A DNA stretch of 64,000 bases from Delta-02 sp964513565 (GTDB lineage: Bacteria > Desulfobacterota > Syntrophorhabdia > Syntrophorhabdales > Syntrophorhabdaceae). Location of the stretch: the NCBI GenBank assembly GCA_964513565.1, contig CAZENE010000015.1:9752-73751 (forward strand). Direction: 5' to 3'. The translations under genes and the position numbers were made by a program. Positions 8,063 through 17,159 of the stretch are shown here, in pieces. Each line of letters starts with the position of its first letter. The stretch's first letter is position 1. Under the pieces are notes generated by a model that was not told the DNA's origin, did not search any database, and saw only the letters and a program-made list of their open reading frames with translations.

Positions 8063-8568
8063 ATGAACGCCGTCGTCTCGCCCCCCGACCTCCATCATTC
8101 GGCTCACCGCCAAAAGCCCACTTCCTGGGGTGGGACCGCCGTCGCCCCGGAGTCGATAGGGAACTGGTACTGGATAGTCGACGAGATCGAAGAGGCGGGA
8201 TTTACCCCGCTGCTCGTCCACTTGCGCAAGGCGAAATTCATGATGGGGCTTATCAACAAAGACAGAGAAGCTTGACGTCCACTGTTTCAACCGGATCCAG
8301 CGCAACAGGACCCTGCTGACCGTGCGGATACCTCCCGGGATCACAGAGATTTAAGGGAACTGACACGGACCCGCATGATCCTGACAGCGCAGAGGACATG
8401 GCTCAAGAACCGTATCCTGGCGACGTTCAACAAGTATGGATGGACATTCACTGAATTCAGTGATGCCTTCGGGAAGAAGGCGCGTACCGAACTCGAGAGG
8501 TGCGTCGACAGCCTGCCCTTAAAACTGCATATGTGACCCGCATGCTCTTGAGCCAGCTCGAAGTGACG
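8063..8568 (+). pseudogene. IS110-family transposase remnant with several frameshifts
   Basis: Broken reading frames together spell an IS110-type transposase. Frame 2 gives 'SIGNWYWIVDEIEEAGFTPL' then 'LLVHLRKAKFMMGLINK' up to 8275. Another frame gives 'LDVHCFNRIQRNRTLLTVRI' from 8271. A third gives 'DLRELTRTRMILTAQRTWLK' and 'FSDAFGKKARTELERCVDSL' up to about 8520, and another shift gives 'TAYVTRMLLSQLEVTAG'. The N-terminal DEDD part and the C-terminal transposase_20 domain are missing, so the element is 5'- and 3'-truncated and dead. No clear IS ends were found. The rest of the gap 8041-8719 shows nothing else. Confidence 0.85.
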
Positions 8569-8719
8569 GCTGGGCGTGATTACTATTATTGCATGGAGGG
8601 GTCGGCGGTAATACGGGACTGTCGCCGGAGGTTGAGAATGCGGCCAAAGCTGGATCCGACCTTAATGCTTAGATTGTATCGAGGTCATCATGAATGACCC
8701 GGAAAAGGAGGTATATGCA

Positions 8720-9934
8720 ATGAAAGCAGTAGTTTTTAAAGGAATAGGGGATATACGGTTAGAAGATGTTCCGGATCCCAGGATCAAGGAACCAACGGAC
8801 GCCATCGTACGCCTTACGGCGTCCGCTATATGCGGTACAGATCTTCACATGATACGGGGAACCGTTGGCCACATGAGACCGGGGACCATCCTTGGACATG
8901 AAGGGGTCGGTATTGTCGAGGAAATAGGAAAAGGGGTAAGGAATCTCGTAAAGGGCGACAGGGTTATTGTCTCATCGACGATCGCATGCGGTTATTGTTC
9001 GTATTGCAGGGATGGTTACTATTCGCAGTGCGATAATGCGAATCCCCATGGAAAGCTGGCGGGAACCGCTTTTTTCGGCGGGCCTGAGGAAACGGGTCCC
9101 TTCGACGGCCTGCAGGCGGAATATGCACTCGTGCCCTATGCAAATGTGGGGCTTGTCAAGATACACGGTCATCTGGACGACGACAAGGCGATCATGCTCT
9201 CCGATATCTTACCGACGGGATTTTTTGGGGCCGATATTGCAGAGATACGTCCCGGTGACACGGTTGCCGTCTTCGGATGCGGCCCTGTAGGCCAGTTCGT
9301 TATTGCAAGCGCTATTTTAATGGATGCAGGGCGGATCTTTGCCGTGGACCATGTCCCGAACAGGTTGGATATGGCCCGGGCCCAGGGGGCGGAAGTGATC
9401 AATTTTGAGGAAGATGATCCTGTAATGGTCATCAGGGAACTTACCGGGGGAATCGGTGTCGACAGGGCCATAGACGCTGTGGGTGTAGATGCCGAAAGGC
9501 CTCATCACGGCCCCGTTGCATCGAAAGTAGAAAAAATGCAGGGTCAATTTGAAAGGGAATTGAGTGAGATCGCACCCGAAGCCCGCCCCGAGGGACAGGC
9601 GTGGCACCCCGGCGACGCACCGTCCCTTGCGCTTACCTGGGCGGTCGAATCGCTCGCCAAGGCCGGGACCCTGGCGGTCATCGGGGTTTATCCCCAGACA
9701 GCGCGGGTATTTCCGACGGGCATGGCAATGAACAAGAACCTGACGATAAACATGGGAAACTGCAACCACAGGAAATATATTCCGCATTTGCTGGAATTGG
9801 TCCAGAACGGCACGATCGACCCGTCCAACATATTGACCAATGTTGCGCCTCTCACCGACGCGATCACAGCCTATAAGAATTTTGACGAAAGGCAGCAGGG
9901 CTGGGTCAAGGTAGAGTTGAGGCCGGCATCATAA
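8720..9934 (+). CDS. Zinc-dependent alcohol dehydrogenase (formaldehyde-dehydrogenase-like subgroup)
   Basis: A 404-residue medium-chain dehydrogenase/reductase. The catalytic zinc site is supplied by Cys in 'SAICGTDLHM' and by GHEGVG. The structural zinc site is the four-Cys loop in 'CGYCSYCRDGYYSQC'. The NAD(P) Rossmann motif is GCGPVGQ. An insertion after the Rossmann domain ('VGVDAERPHHGPVASKVEKM' and following) is typical of the larger FdhA-like zinc dehydrogenases and explains the length over 400. The start at 8720 is chosen because AAAGGAGGT stands 7-8 bp upstream; an earlier in-frame ATG at 8690 lacks one. Substrate is unknown (primary alcohol or aldehyde likely). No operon partner; an IS110 remnant lies just upstream. 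Confidence 0.9.
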   Translation: MKAVVFKGIGDIRLEDVPDPRIKEPTDAIVRLTASAICGTDLHMIRGTVGHMRPGTILGHEGVGIVEEIGKGVRNLVKGDRVIVSSTIACGYCSYCRDGYYSQCDNANPHGKLAGTAFFGGPEETGPFDGLQAEYALVPYANVGLVKIHGHLDDDKAIMLSDILPTGFFGADIAEIRPGDTVAVFGCGPVGQFVIASAILMDAGRIFAVDHVPNRLDMARAQGAEVINFEEDDPVMVIRELTGGIGVDRAIDAVGVDAERPHHGPVASKVEKMQGQFERELSEIAPEARPEGQAWHPGDAPSLALTWAVESLAKAGTLAVIGVYPQTARVFPTGMAMNKNLTINMGNCNHRKYIPHLLELVQNGTIDPSNILTNVAPLTDAITAYKNFDERQQGWVKVELRPAS

Positions 9935-9964
9935 TCTATCGTTCAAGTTTCCTGAAGAAATCGT

Positions 9965-9994
9965 GGCCTGGTCCCATTCCGGCCAGACCAGGCC
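9965..9994. terminator. Stem-loop between convergent genes
   Basis: GGCCTGGTC (9965-9973) and GACCAGGCC (9986-9994) form a perfect 9-bp stem with a 12-nt loop, 31 bp after the dehydrogenase stop and before the convergent TPR gene. No strong T-tract, so a terminator role is only suggested by position. Confidence 0.4.
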
Positions 9995-10096
9995 AGGCCA
10001 GCACCCACCGCACCGCCACGGTTCCGGGATCCCAGGAGGCTGTGTAATAATTTTCTTTCGGCTGGATCGGTGCGAAATGCCGGGATAACACCACGG

Positions 10097-10891
10097 TCAT
10101 TCTGGCGGAGGCCGGAAGCCGGTGTCTTTATTGTTAAGGATCTCCCAGGCATTCTTGTCGCCAAGCTGCGCGGCCATGCGATAGTCCGCAAGTGCGGGCA
10201 TTATCATCCCTGATCTTTCACGTAATAACCCTCTCTGGTAATATGCCTCACCAAGATCGGGACTTAATTCGATCGCCTTGTCGAGGTCTTCGATAGCTTT
10301 GGAATATTCCCCGAGACTATGCCAGACCTTTCCCCGGCTGAGGTAAGTCTCAGCGTACTCGGGGTGGACGCTGATAAAAGCGGTGTAATCCTCTATGGCT
10401 TCATTATTCTTCCCGAGGGCCGCATAGGCATCACCCCTGATGACCCGGACCCACAGAAATGCGGGCTTCAATGCCAGGAGTGTAGAATAATCGTCAATGG
10501 CTTCATCATATCTTTCTAGGAGGATCAAAGCCGCGCCGCGTCTTCCATGGAGTATCGGGTTGTGCGGCATAAGTGTGATGGCGCTGTCGAAATCGGCGAC
10601 CTCGAGCTCGTGTTTGCCCATAGCGCCGTATACATGCGCACGGCTTATGTATGATTCCGTCCGGACGGGGTCAAGGTTGATAGCTTCGGTGTAGCTCTCG
10701 GCCGCGCGCTGGAATTCTCCAACATCCCGCAGCAGGTCGCCGAGGTCGAGAAAGGCATCGAGAAATTCACAATCGAGCTCGGTTGCGCGAATATAATTCT
10801 TCAGGGCAAGCTCATTATTCCCGATATCACGGTATGCCGCACCTTTCCGGTGATAAGCCCGGGCAAATTCGGGATTTCGAAATGGGACCAT
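10097..10891 (-). CDS. TPR-repeat protein
   Basis: A 264-residue protein made almost wholly of tetratricopeptide repeats: about seven copies of the 34-residue unit, visible as recurring 'A...Y..RG...LG....AIEDY..AI.L.P' patterns (for example 'EYSKAIEDLDKAIELSPD'). Such proteins are protein-interaction scaffolds. No signal peptide or other domain is present. The first repeat begins at once after the ATG and the frame stays open for about 20 codons upstream without a good SD, so an alternative non-ATG start or an N-terminal truncation is possible. The upstream lipoprotein gene is on the same strand, 81 bp away, and the two may be co-transcribed. Confidence 0.8.
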   Translation of the reverse strand: MVPFRNPEFARAYHRKGAAYRDIGNNELALKNYIRATELDCEFLDAFLDLGDLLRDVGEFQRAAESYTEAINLDPVRTESYISRAHVYGAMGKHELEVADFDSAITLMPHNPILHGRRGAALILLERYDEAIDDYSTLLALKPAFLWVRVIRGDAYAALGKNNEAIEDYTAFISVHPEYAETYLSRGKVWHSLGEYSKAIEDLDKAIELSPDLGEAYYQRGLLRERSGMIMPALADYRMAAQLGDKNAWEILNNKDTGFRPPPE

Positions 10892-10972
10892 TAATAACTC
10901 TACAGTGAAAAGCAGATTAAAACAAGTTGGTTTGCACGATGATTACAGGCGGGTCCCGCATCAGGCGGTTTC

Positions 10973-11839
10973 CTATTTGTCTCTAGCCTGAAACCCGAAA
11001 CTTGAAACTTGAGAAAACTTCTGTAATATTTTGCCGCCCGTGACATCGTAGACCCACATATCGACGACCTGAACATGGAGATAGTGATACCGGGCCAGAT
11101 AGACGCCGGACGCGCCGGGGACGGGATTGCGGTTGATCTCTTCGTAAGTGATGTACGGCGATATAAGCCTGCCGATGAGAAGCAGCATAAGGTCCGCCTG
11201 CGACTTTTTGGCATCTTGCGGCGTCATCGTAACGGTCGCCGTGATCGTCTCCGCGTTTTCTGCCAGAACGCCTCTGCTGACGAAGGGCATGATCGCATAC
11301 TCACTGAATTTTTTCTCTTCGATCACTCTTTGTGACTTATTGTTTTCCTTAATGACATAGGTATTGTCGAGCTGCGGCTGGTACCTGACCACAAAAGCCC
11401 GCTTGGAGGCCGCGGACCCTTTTTCAAAAACGGGCGTAAATTTGACATCTAGGCGGACCGCGTTTTTTGCGGCATCATAAGATATTTTTTTCGGAGTGAT
11501 CCTGAATGCGTAGACACTGTCAAAATCGCAAGAGCCCATTATGGGTGCATAGATCTCTCCCGCAATTCTCGACCTGTGCTGTTCAACCGTTTCGTCCGGA
11601 CGCCGTTTGACTATTTCGTGCCGCAGCCGGATATTATTATAAAGAAGTTCGGGATTATGGCCGGCATACAAGGGGGAAAGCCGTTCCGTATTGATGTTGA
11701 AGGGCTTCGTATCATATATGGCCGACAGGAACGTCGTCTGAGGAACATGAGGAGGCTTCTCCTTCTTCCCGGGTCCCGAACATGAGACAAGGATAGCGCT
11801 GATACAAACCAGGATCAAAACAAATCTATAATCTTTCAT
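10973..11839 (-). CDS. Hypothetical lipoprotein, unknown family
   Basis: A 288-residue predicted lipoprotein: signal peptide with lipobox ILVSC (Cys20), then a polar linker and a mixed alpha/beta domain. Features include 'PDETVEQHRSRIAGEIYAPI' and a beta-rich middle with 'VRLDVKFTPVF'. I do not recognise a family. The last residues (about SQVSSFGFQA) are encoded by a heptamer repeat run (CAAGTTT, CAAGTTT, CGGGTTT on the coding strand), so the natural C-terminus may have been replaced by repeat-derived sequence. Upstream is the heptamer-flanked element 11877-12041; downstream is the TPR gene. Confidence 0.7.
   Translation of the reverse strand: MKDYRFVLILVCISAILVSCSGPGKKEKPPHVPQTTFLSAIYDTKPFNINTERLSPLYAGHNPELLYNNIRLRHEIVKRRPDETVEQHRSRIAGEIYAPIMGSCDFDSVYAFRITPKKISYDAAKNAVRLDVKFTPVFEKGSAASKRAFVVRYQPQLDNTYVIKENNKSQRVIEEKKFSEYAIMPFVSRGVLAENAETITATVTMTPQDAKKSQADLMLLLIGRLISPYITYEEINRNPVPGASGVYLARYHYLHVQVVDMWVYDVTGGKILQKFSQVSSFGFQARDK
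10986..11020. repeat. Heptamer run inside the 3' end of the lipoprotein gene
   Basis: The plus strand reads successive 7-bp units CTGAAAC, CCGAAAC, TTGAAAC, TTGAGAA. Phasing and degeneracy resemble the CGTRAAN runs elsewhere in the window, but with a different core. It encodes the last residues of the lipoprotein. Confidence 0.55.
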
Positions 11840-11876
11840 GCGGCATGCCTACCGAAGATTTTTTAGATTGAACCAC

Positions 11877-12041
11877 CTTCGTAAATCGTAAATCGGAAAT
11901 CATAAAATGTAAATCGTAAACGGGGTATGATCCGGACACGTAGGTTGTGCTAGTCAAGAAAAGCGTTTACACCCCGGCTTGCCGGAATCCAGCCTGTATT
12001 ATATTTTTTTACGATTTACTTTTACGTTTTACGATTCACGA
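11877..12041. repeat. MITE-like element with inverted heptamer arms
   Basis: The left arm 11877-11921 is six degenerate heptamers (CGTAAAT, CGTAAAT, CGGAAAT, CATAAAA, TGTAAAT, CGTAAAC). The right arm 12009-12041 is the inverse (TTTACGTTTTACGATTCACG). The core carries ATGATCCGGACACGTAGGTT (11927-11946), a variant of a motif repeated at 37321-37393 and 63749-64000. The right arm starts two bases after the stop codon of the minus-strand permease. Confidence 0.65.
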
Positions 12042-12042
12042 A

Positions 12043-13164
12043 TCAATTCAATCTTTTCTTAAATCTCAGTGAGCTTGTCGCAACGACCGCTATGCCGAGG
12101 ACGAACAGGGCAAGGAACTGGGGCCAGAGAATTCCCATTCCGCTGCCTTTCAGAAAGACCCCCCGGATAATGATAAGAAAATACCGCAGGGGATTGAGGT
12201 ACGTGACCAGCTGAATGGCGTACGGCATATTCTCGATGGGGAACATGAGCCCTGAAAGGAGGACGGCGGGGGCAAAAAACAGGAACGATGCCATCATCGC
12301 CTGCTGCTGTGTTCGTGAGATGGTTGAGATAAAAAGCCCGAAACCGAGCACGGAAAGCAGGTATACGGCGGTCGCCAGAGACATCAGGGGTATCGATCCC
12401 CTGATCGGTACCTCAAACCAGATGACGCCGACGAGGGTTACGAGGAACATGTCGAAAAAGCCGATGACGGCAAAGGGGATCGTTTTGCCGAGCATGAGCT
12501 CGGCCGGGCGGATCGGTGTTACCATCAATTGTTCCATCGTACCGATCTCACGTTCCCGCACGATCGCCATCGCGGTCAGCAGGAGGCAGACGAGAAGGAC
12601 CATGATCGCAATGACGCCGGGGACGTTATAGTTCTTGCTCTTGAGGTCTGCGTTGTACCAGGCCCTGGGCCGCACATCGAGAAACCCTCCCGTCGGGTAG
12701 GCCGATTTCATAGTAAGGTCCTGGCTAAATTTGGAGATTATGCCGCTCGCATACCCCGCCGCGACCATCGCGGTATTCGAATCGGTCCCGTCGAGAAGCA
12801 CCTGCATGGAAGGCTTGCGCCGCGCCTCGAGGTCCGAGGTGAACCCGCGGTCAAAACTTAAGACAACGGTCGCTTCGCCTTTATCGAGGATCTGTCGTAC
12901 GTCATCATCCGACCCGGGATACGCGACGATCCGAAAATACCCCGACGACTCGAAACGCCGAGCTATTTCGCGGGTCACGGATGTTTTGTCGAGGTCGTAC
13001 ACGGCAGTCCTGATATTTGCGACATCCATCGTGACCGCGTACCCGAAGACTATAAGCTGCAGGACGGGTGTGACAAAGATGATGGGCTTCATCTTCCTGT
13101 CCCGGAAGATCTGGATGAACTCTTTTTTGATAATGTACTTGATCCGGCGCATAGTATCTTTCAT
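12043..13164 (-). CDS. ABC-2 type permease (YbhR-like)
   Basis: A 373-residue inner-membrane permease of the ABC-2 family. An N-terminal helix after 'KKEFIQIFRDRKMKPI' is followed by a large periplasmic domain ('DLDKTSVTREIARRFESSGY', 'LLDGTDSNTAMVAAGYASGI') and five C-terminal helices starting near 'VPGVIAIMVLLVCLLLTAM'. The conserved coupling segment is 'VREREIGTMEQLMVTPIRP'. The start ATG at 13164 lies 2 bp after the stop of the preceding permease; a longer open frame upstream is only overlap with that gene. It pairs with the 13167-14276 permease as a heterodimer, as in YbhSR. Likely role: drug or cation export through TolC. Confidence 0.9.
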   Translation of the reverse strand: MKDTMRRIKYIIKKEFIQIFRDRKMKPIIFVTPVLQLIVFGYAVTMDVANIRTAVYDLDKTSVTREIARRFESSGYFRIVAYPGSDDDVRQILDKGEATVVLSFDRGFTSDLEARRKPSMQVLLDGTDSNTAMVAAGYASGIISKFSQDLTMKSAYPTGGFLDVRPRAWYNADLKSKNYNVPGVIAIMVLLVCLLLTAMAIVREREIGTMEQLMVTPIRPAELMLGKTIPFAVIGFFDMFLVTLVGVIWFEVPIRGSIPLMSLATAVYLLSVLGFGLFISTISRTQQQAMMASFLFFAPAVLLSGLMFPIENMPYAIQLVTYLNPLRYFLIIIRGVFLKGSGMGILWPQFLALFVLGIAVVATSSLRFKKRLN

Positions 13165-13166
13165 TG

Positions 13167-14276
13167 TCAGGTCACCCGCTTCTTGAACTTCTTTATTGAG
13201 ATGAAAAATACGATGGCGCCGAAAAGCGCGAGAAGCCCCATTTCGGTAATCAGCATCCCGGCGGTATTGCCTTTCAGGAATATTCCCTTTATCGCCGACA
13301 CGAAATACCGGGCGGGAATAAACCGGGTAATAACCTGAAGTGGGACCGGCATATTGAGTATCGAGAACATGAAGCCGGAGAGGAGAAGGGCGGGCAGGTA
13401 CGAGATTATGACGGAGATCTGGCTTGACGCCAGCTGGGATTTGGTAACGATCGAAATGAGGATCCCGAGGCTCAAGCCGCCGAACAGAAAAAGGGATGAA
13501 ATGAACAACAGGAGAAAGAAGCTTCCTTTTAAGGGGACCCCGAAAAGAAAGACGACAATAACGATGGACAGGACCGTGTCTATGATCCCGATGACAAAAT
13601 AAGGTATAAGCTTCCCTATGATGATCTCGGCCGGTTTCACGGGTGTCGAGATGATTTGCTCCATCGTGCCGCGTTCCCATTCCCGCGCTATGGTGAGCGA
13701 AGTCAGGAGCGCAGCGATAATAGCCATGATCACGGCGATAAGTCCGGGGACGATGAAATTACGCGATTTCAGCTCGGGGTTGTACCACACCCGGGGACGG
13801 ACATCGATGACCGGCGCCGCCGGATACAGTCCTTCGCGCCGCGCGGCCAGTTCAAGGGCGATGTTCAGGTACCCGAGGGCGATTGTGGCCGTGTTCGAAT
13901 CGCTGCCGTCGACAATGACCTGTAGCTGTGCCGGCCTCCCTGTTTCCGCATACCGGGAAAAATCTTCGGGAAATGTGATGGCCACACGCGCGGAGCCTTC
14001 GTCGAGCGCGGCGTCGATGCGGGCCGGGTCCCGGACGTATTCCCGGATGGTGAAATACCCGGAGGCCTCGAGTCCGCGAATGACCTCCCGGCTCATGCTC
14101 GACATGTCTCTGTCGTATACGATCGTCGGCAACCGGTCGACATCGACGGTTATCGCATATCCGAAGATGAAAAGGAGTATGACCGGCATGAGGAATGCGA
14201 GCGCCAGGCTCAAGGGGTCCCTGCGTATCTGTAAAGCCTCTTTCCGTGCCATTGCCCTTATCCGGCCCGGGTTCAT
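13167..14276 (-). CDS. ABC-2 type permease (YbhS-like)
   Basis: A 369-residue permease, paralogous to its downstream partner: N-terminal helix after 'ARKEALQIRRDPLSLALAF', periplasmic domain with 'DRDMSSMSREVIRGLEASGY' and 'IVDGSDSNTATIALGYLNIA', then the coupling sequence 'AREWERGTMEQIISTPVKPA' and C-terminal helices. Its start codon shares one base with the stop of the ATPase gene upstream (14276), indicating translational coupling. It forms the membrane part of the export complex. Substrate is not inferable from sequence. Confidence 0.9.
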   Translation of the reverse strand: MNPGRIRAMARKEALQIRRDPLSLALAFLMPVILLFIFGYAITVDVDRLPTIVYDRDMSSMSREVIRGLEASGYFTIREYVRDPARIDAALDEGSARVAITFPEDFSRYAETGRPAQLQVIVDGSDSNTATIALGYLNIALELAARREGLYPAAPVIDVRPRVWYNPELKSRNFIVPGLIAVIMAIIAALLTSLTIAREWERGTMEQIISTPVKPAEIIIGKLIPYFVIGIIDTVLSIVIVVFLFGVPLKGSFFLLLFISSLFLFGGLSLGILISIVTKSQLASSQISVIISYLPALLLSGFMFSILNMPVPLQVITRFIPARYFVSAIKGIFLKGNTAGMLITEMGLLALFGAIVFFISIKKFKKRVT

Positions 14277-15223
14277 CAGGACACCTCTATAAGCGATACG
14301 AACATATCCTCGAGTGAAGGACGGATCGGGGCAATACGAGATACGGGGATATGGGCCGATTCCAGCATGGATGTTATCCGGGGGATCGCCGATGCCGCGT
14401 CGTCGACGGTCGCATGGATCACACTGCCGAAAAGCGCGGCATCGAAACCCTCTCTTGCAAGGATATCAAGTGCATCGATGACCCCGGATGCCGCGATCTC
14501 GAGGATCTCCTTATGCATGTATTCCTTTTTCATAACATCGGGCCGGCCTTCCGCGATGATCTTCCCGCGGTAGATGAGGGCGAGGCGGTCGCAATACTCG
14601 GCTTCGTCGAGGTAATGCGTCGTGACGAAGACCGTCGTCCCCCCGGATGACATGTCATATATGAGATTCCAGAACCTGCGCCGCGATATGGGGTCGACGC
14701 CCGATGTTGGTTCATCGAGAAATATGATAGGGGGTTCGTGTATAACGGCGCAACCGAGCGCCAGGCGCTGTTTGAAGCCGCTTGCCATGGTGCGCGTGAT
14801 GGTCTTTCGCATATCCGCGATGCCCGCTATGTCGAGGACCCATTCTTTGCGCTCCTCCTTCTTCTCGTCGGGTACCCCGTAGACCCCGCTGAAAAAATCG
14901 ATGTTCTCCTCGATCGTCAGGTCGTCGTACAGGGAAAACCTTTGGGACATGTACCCGATGTTTTTCTTGATGTCCTCGGACTGCGTCATGATATCAAAGC
15001 CGCCGACCCTGCCTTCTCCCGCGGTAGGCAGAAGAAGCCCGCACAGCATCCGGATCGTCGTTGATTTCCCGGCCCCGTTCGGTCCCAGGAACCCGAAGAC
15101 CTCGCCGCGGGCCACAGTGAGATCTATAGCGTCGACGGCCTTGAATTCCCCGAAGGCCCGCGTCAGGCCCTTTACGGTGACTGCGGCATCATCGGGCCGG
15201 ACTTTGCCAGGTGTGTTATTCAT
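14276..15223 (-). CDS. ABC transporter ATPase, equivalent to the C-terminal half of YbhF
   Basis: A 315-residue ATPase: Walker A GPNGAGKS, Walker B IIFLDEP, D-loop SGVDP, and a degenerate signature ASGFKQRLAL in place of LSGGQ. In E. coli YbhF the two nucleotide-binding domains are fused, and the C-terminal one has a similar 'GFKQRLAL' signature. Here the halves are separate genes, this one being the second half. It also has a C-terminal accessory domain (about residues 225-315). It overlaps the upstream ATPase gene by 8 bp. The pair is expected to work as an asymmetric ATPase heterodimer; this is inference from order and signatures. Confidence 0.9.
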   Translation of the reverse strand: MNNTPGKVRPDDAAVTVKGLTRAFGEFKAVDAIDLTVARGEVFGFLGPNGAGKSTTIRMLCGLLLPTAGEGRVGGFDIMTQSEDIKKNIGYMSQRFSLYDDLTIEENIDFFSGVYGVPDEKKEERKEWVLDIAGIADMRKTITRTMASGFKQRLALGCAVIHEPPIIFLDEPTSGVDPISRRRFWNLIYDMSSGGTTVFVTTHYLDEAEYCDRLALIYRGKIIAEGRPDVMKKEYMHKEILEIAASGVIDALDILAREGFDAALFGSVIHATVDDAASAIPRITSMLESAHIPVSRIAPIRPSLEDMFVSLIEVS

Positions 15224-16163
15224 CTTCTTTATCCGAACCTGTTTTTTTACCGATCATCGAAAAGAAAATGTCCTCTATCGACGGCGCTATCTCGCGATGC
15301 TCCTCAACACTGCATTTTTTTTCCGACAGCAGGGCCAAAAGGCCCGGTATATCGCTGCGGTCGTTCAGGCCTATATGCAGTCTGTCCCCGTAGGTACCGA
15401 TGCCGGCAACTCTCCGGTCATCTTTCAATGCCTTAATTATGTCGCGCCCATTTTCGGACCATACCTCGATCATGGGCATAGCGTGATGTGCCTTGATCGC
15501 GCCCGGCGTATCCTTTTCCAAAATCCGGCCCTCGTAGATGAGGCCGATCTCGGTGCACCGCTCCGCCTCGTCGAGGTACGATGTGGAAACAAAGATCGTC
15601 ACCCCTTCCTTCAGAAGCTCGTAGAGTATCTTCCAGAAATCCCGTCGTGACACCGGATCTACGCCGTTTGTCGGCTCGTCGAGAAAAACTATCTCGGGGG
15701 TGTGGATAAGGGCGCATGCGAGGCCGAGCTTCTGCTTCATCCCCCCGGAGAGCTGTCCCGCAAGCCTGTCCGTGAACGGTGTAAGGTTGGAGAACCCGAG
15801 GAGCCTTTCTATGCGTGATGGCCGTTCATTTTTCGGAACGCTGAATATGTCCGCATAAAAAACGATATTCTCCATGACCGTCAGGTCTTCGTAAAGGCCG
15901 AACCTCTGCGGCATGTAGGCGATCTTTTCCTTGATCCGGTCCGGTTCTTTCACGATGTGGTGCGAGGCGACCGAGGCATTGCCGGAAGTAGGTTCCATAA
16001 CAGCCGTCAAAAGCCTCATGAGAGTTGATTTCCCGGCGCCGTCAGGGCCGACGAGCCCGAAGAGTTCACCCTTGCGGACCTCGAGCGTGATCCCGTCAAG
16101 CGCTTTGACATCCCCGAAACTTTTGGTCAGGGATTCACACCTGATGACCGGAGTGTCATTCAC
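15216..16163 (-). CDS. ABC transporter ATPase, equivalent to the N-terminal half of YbhF
   Basis: A 315-residue ATPase with a canonical motif set: Walker A GPDGAGKS, signature LSGGMKQKLGLA, Walker B IVFLDEP and D-loop NGVDP. A C-terminal extension of about 85 residues follows the nucleotide-binding core. SD GAGGTGA lies before the ATG. It matches the N-terminal half of YbhF-type double ATPases, while the 14276-15223 gene matches the other half. Third gene of the TetR-led export operon; 3-bp gap from the membrane fusion protein gene. Confidence 0.9.
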   Translation of the reverse strand: MNDTPVIRCESLTKSFGDVKALDGITLEVRKGELFGLVGPDGAGKSTLMRLLTAVMEPTSGNASVASHHIVKEPDRIKEKIAYMPQRFGLYEDLTVMENIVFYADIFSVPKNERPSRIERLLGFSNLTPFTDRLAGQLSGGMKQKLGLACALIHTPEIVFLDEPTNGVDPVSRRDFWKILYELLKEGVTIFVSTSYLDEAERCTEIGLIYEGRILEKDTPGAIKAHHAMPMIEVWSENGRDIIKALKDDRRVAGIGTYGDRLHIGLNDRSDIPGLLALLSEKKCSVEEHREIAPSIEDIFFSMIGKKTGSDKEDE

Positions 16164-16166
16164 GGG

Positions 16167-17159
16167 TCACCTCAGGATGATCCTGACATCCGCGGGCATG
16201 CCGGGCTTGAGTTCCTGGTCCTTGTTCTCTACGGTGACCTTTACGCCAAAGACTAGCTTGACCCTTTCTTCCTGCGTCTGGACATTTTTCGGCGTGAACT
16301 CGGCATCCGGAGATATAAACGTGACGGTGCCTTCATAATAGCGGTCCTTGTATGTATCAACCGTGATCCTGGCCTTCTGGCCGAGCTTGACGAGGCTCAG
16401 CCTGTCCTCCTTAACATACACCTTCACCCAGGGGCGTCCGAGGTCGCCGACAACGAAAATCGCCGCGCCAGGCTGGACGACCTCGCCGAGCTCGACATTC
16501 TTCCGGAAGACTATTCCCGTTATCGGTGCGTACAACCGGGTATCGGCAAGTTTATCCTCCGCATTTGCGACAAGGGCTGTAAGCTGCTCAACGCGCAGCT
16601 CGGCCGCCCTTATATCCTCTCTGCGCGGGCCTTCTTCGACGAGGCTCTGCTGCTGCTTCGCACCCTTGACCTGAGCCATGCGCGTCTCGTAAGCGCTCTT
16701 TGCCGCATCGAAGCTGGAGGCCGATATCGCACCGTTATTGTAAAGCATCTCGGCGCGCTCAAAATCCTTTTGCGCCCTCACGAGTTCCGCTTCGAGCGAT
16801 GCGGTGTCGGCCCGCGCCCTGCCGACCTCTTGCCGTCGGGAACCGGAGCGCAGCTCGGCCAGCTTGACCTTCGCCTCTTCCAGAGCGGCCCGGTTCTGAT
16901 CGAGAAGAGCTTTGACGTCGCCGCTCGAAAGCTCGGCGAGGAGATCTCCCTGTTTTACCCGGGCACCCTCATCGGCATAGAGCTTTGCTAATCGGCCGGG
17001 TACCTTGAAACCAATATTGTGTTCGGTTACCTCGACATTCCCGGACAATTTCATTGTGCCATCGTCGCGGCTGCGTACGTAACGCAGCACGATCGCGACG
17101 GCCGCAACAAGGATAATTGCTATAACGACGACCGGGACCAGTCTCTTTCTCGTGATCAT
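16167..17159 (-). CDS. HlyD/YbhG-family membrane fusion protein
   Basis: A 330-residue periplasmic adaptor linking the ABC exporter to TolC. An N-terminal signal anchor (about residues 9-27) is followed by a lipoyl-like half motif ('VTEHNIGFKVPGRLAKLYAD'). A long coiled-coil hairpin spans about 75-200, then the second lipoyl half ('ADTRLYAPITGIVFRKNVEL') and a beta-barrel domain. SD GGAGGAAG precedes the ATG. It overlaps tolC by 4 bp. Family assignment is strong. Confidence 0.92.
   Translation of the reverse strand: MITRKRLVPVVVIAIILVAAVAIVLRYVRSRDDGTMKLSGNVEVTEHNIGFKVPGRLAKLYADEGARVKQGDLLAELSSGDVKALLDQNRAALEEAKVKLAELRSGSRRQEVGRARADTASLEAELVRAQKDFERAEMLYNNGAISASSFDAAKSAYETRMAQVKGAKQQQSLVEEGPRREDIRAAELRVEQLTALVANAEDKLADTRLYAPITGIVFRKNVELGEVVQPGAAIFVVGDLGRPWVKVYVKEDRLSLVKLGQKARITVDTYKDRYYEGTVTFISPDAEFTPKNVQTQEERVKLVFGVKVTVENKDQELKPGMPADVRIILR

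Noticed and set aside
13165..13680. N-terminal extension of the YbhR-like permease to 13680
   Set aside because: It overlaps the other permease gene in another frame and has no homology. ATG 13164 just after that gene's stop is the sensible start.
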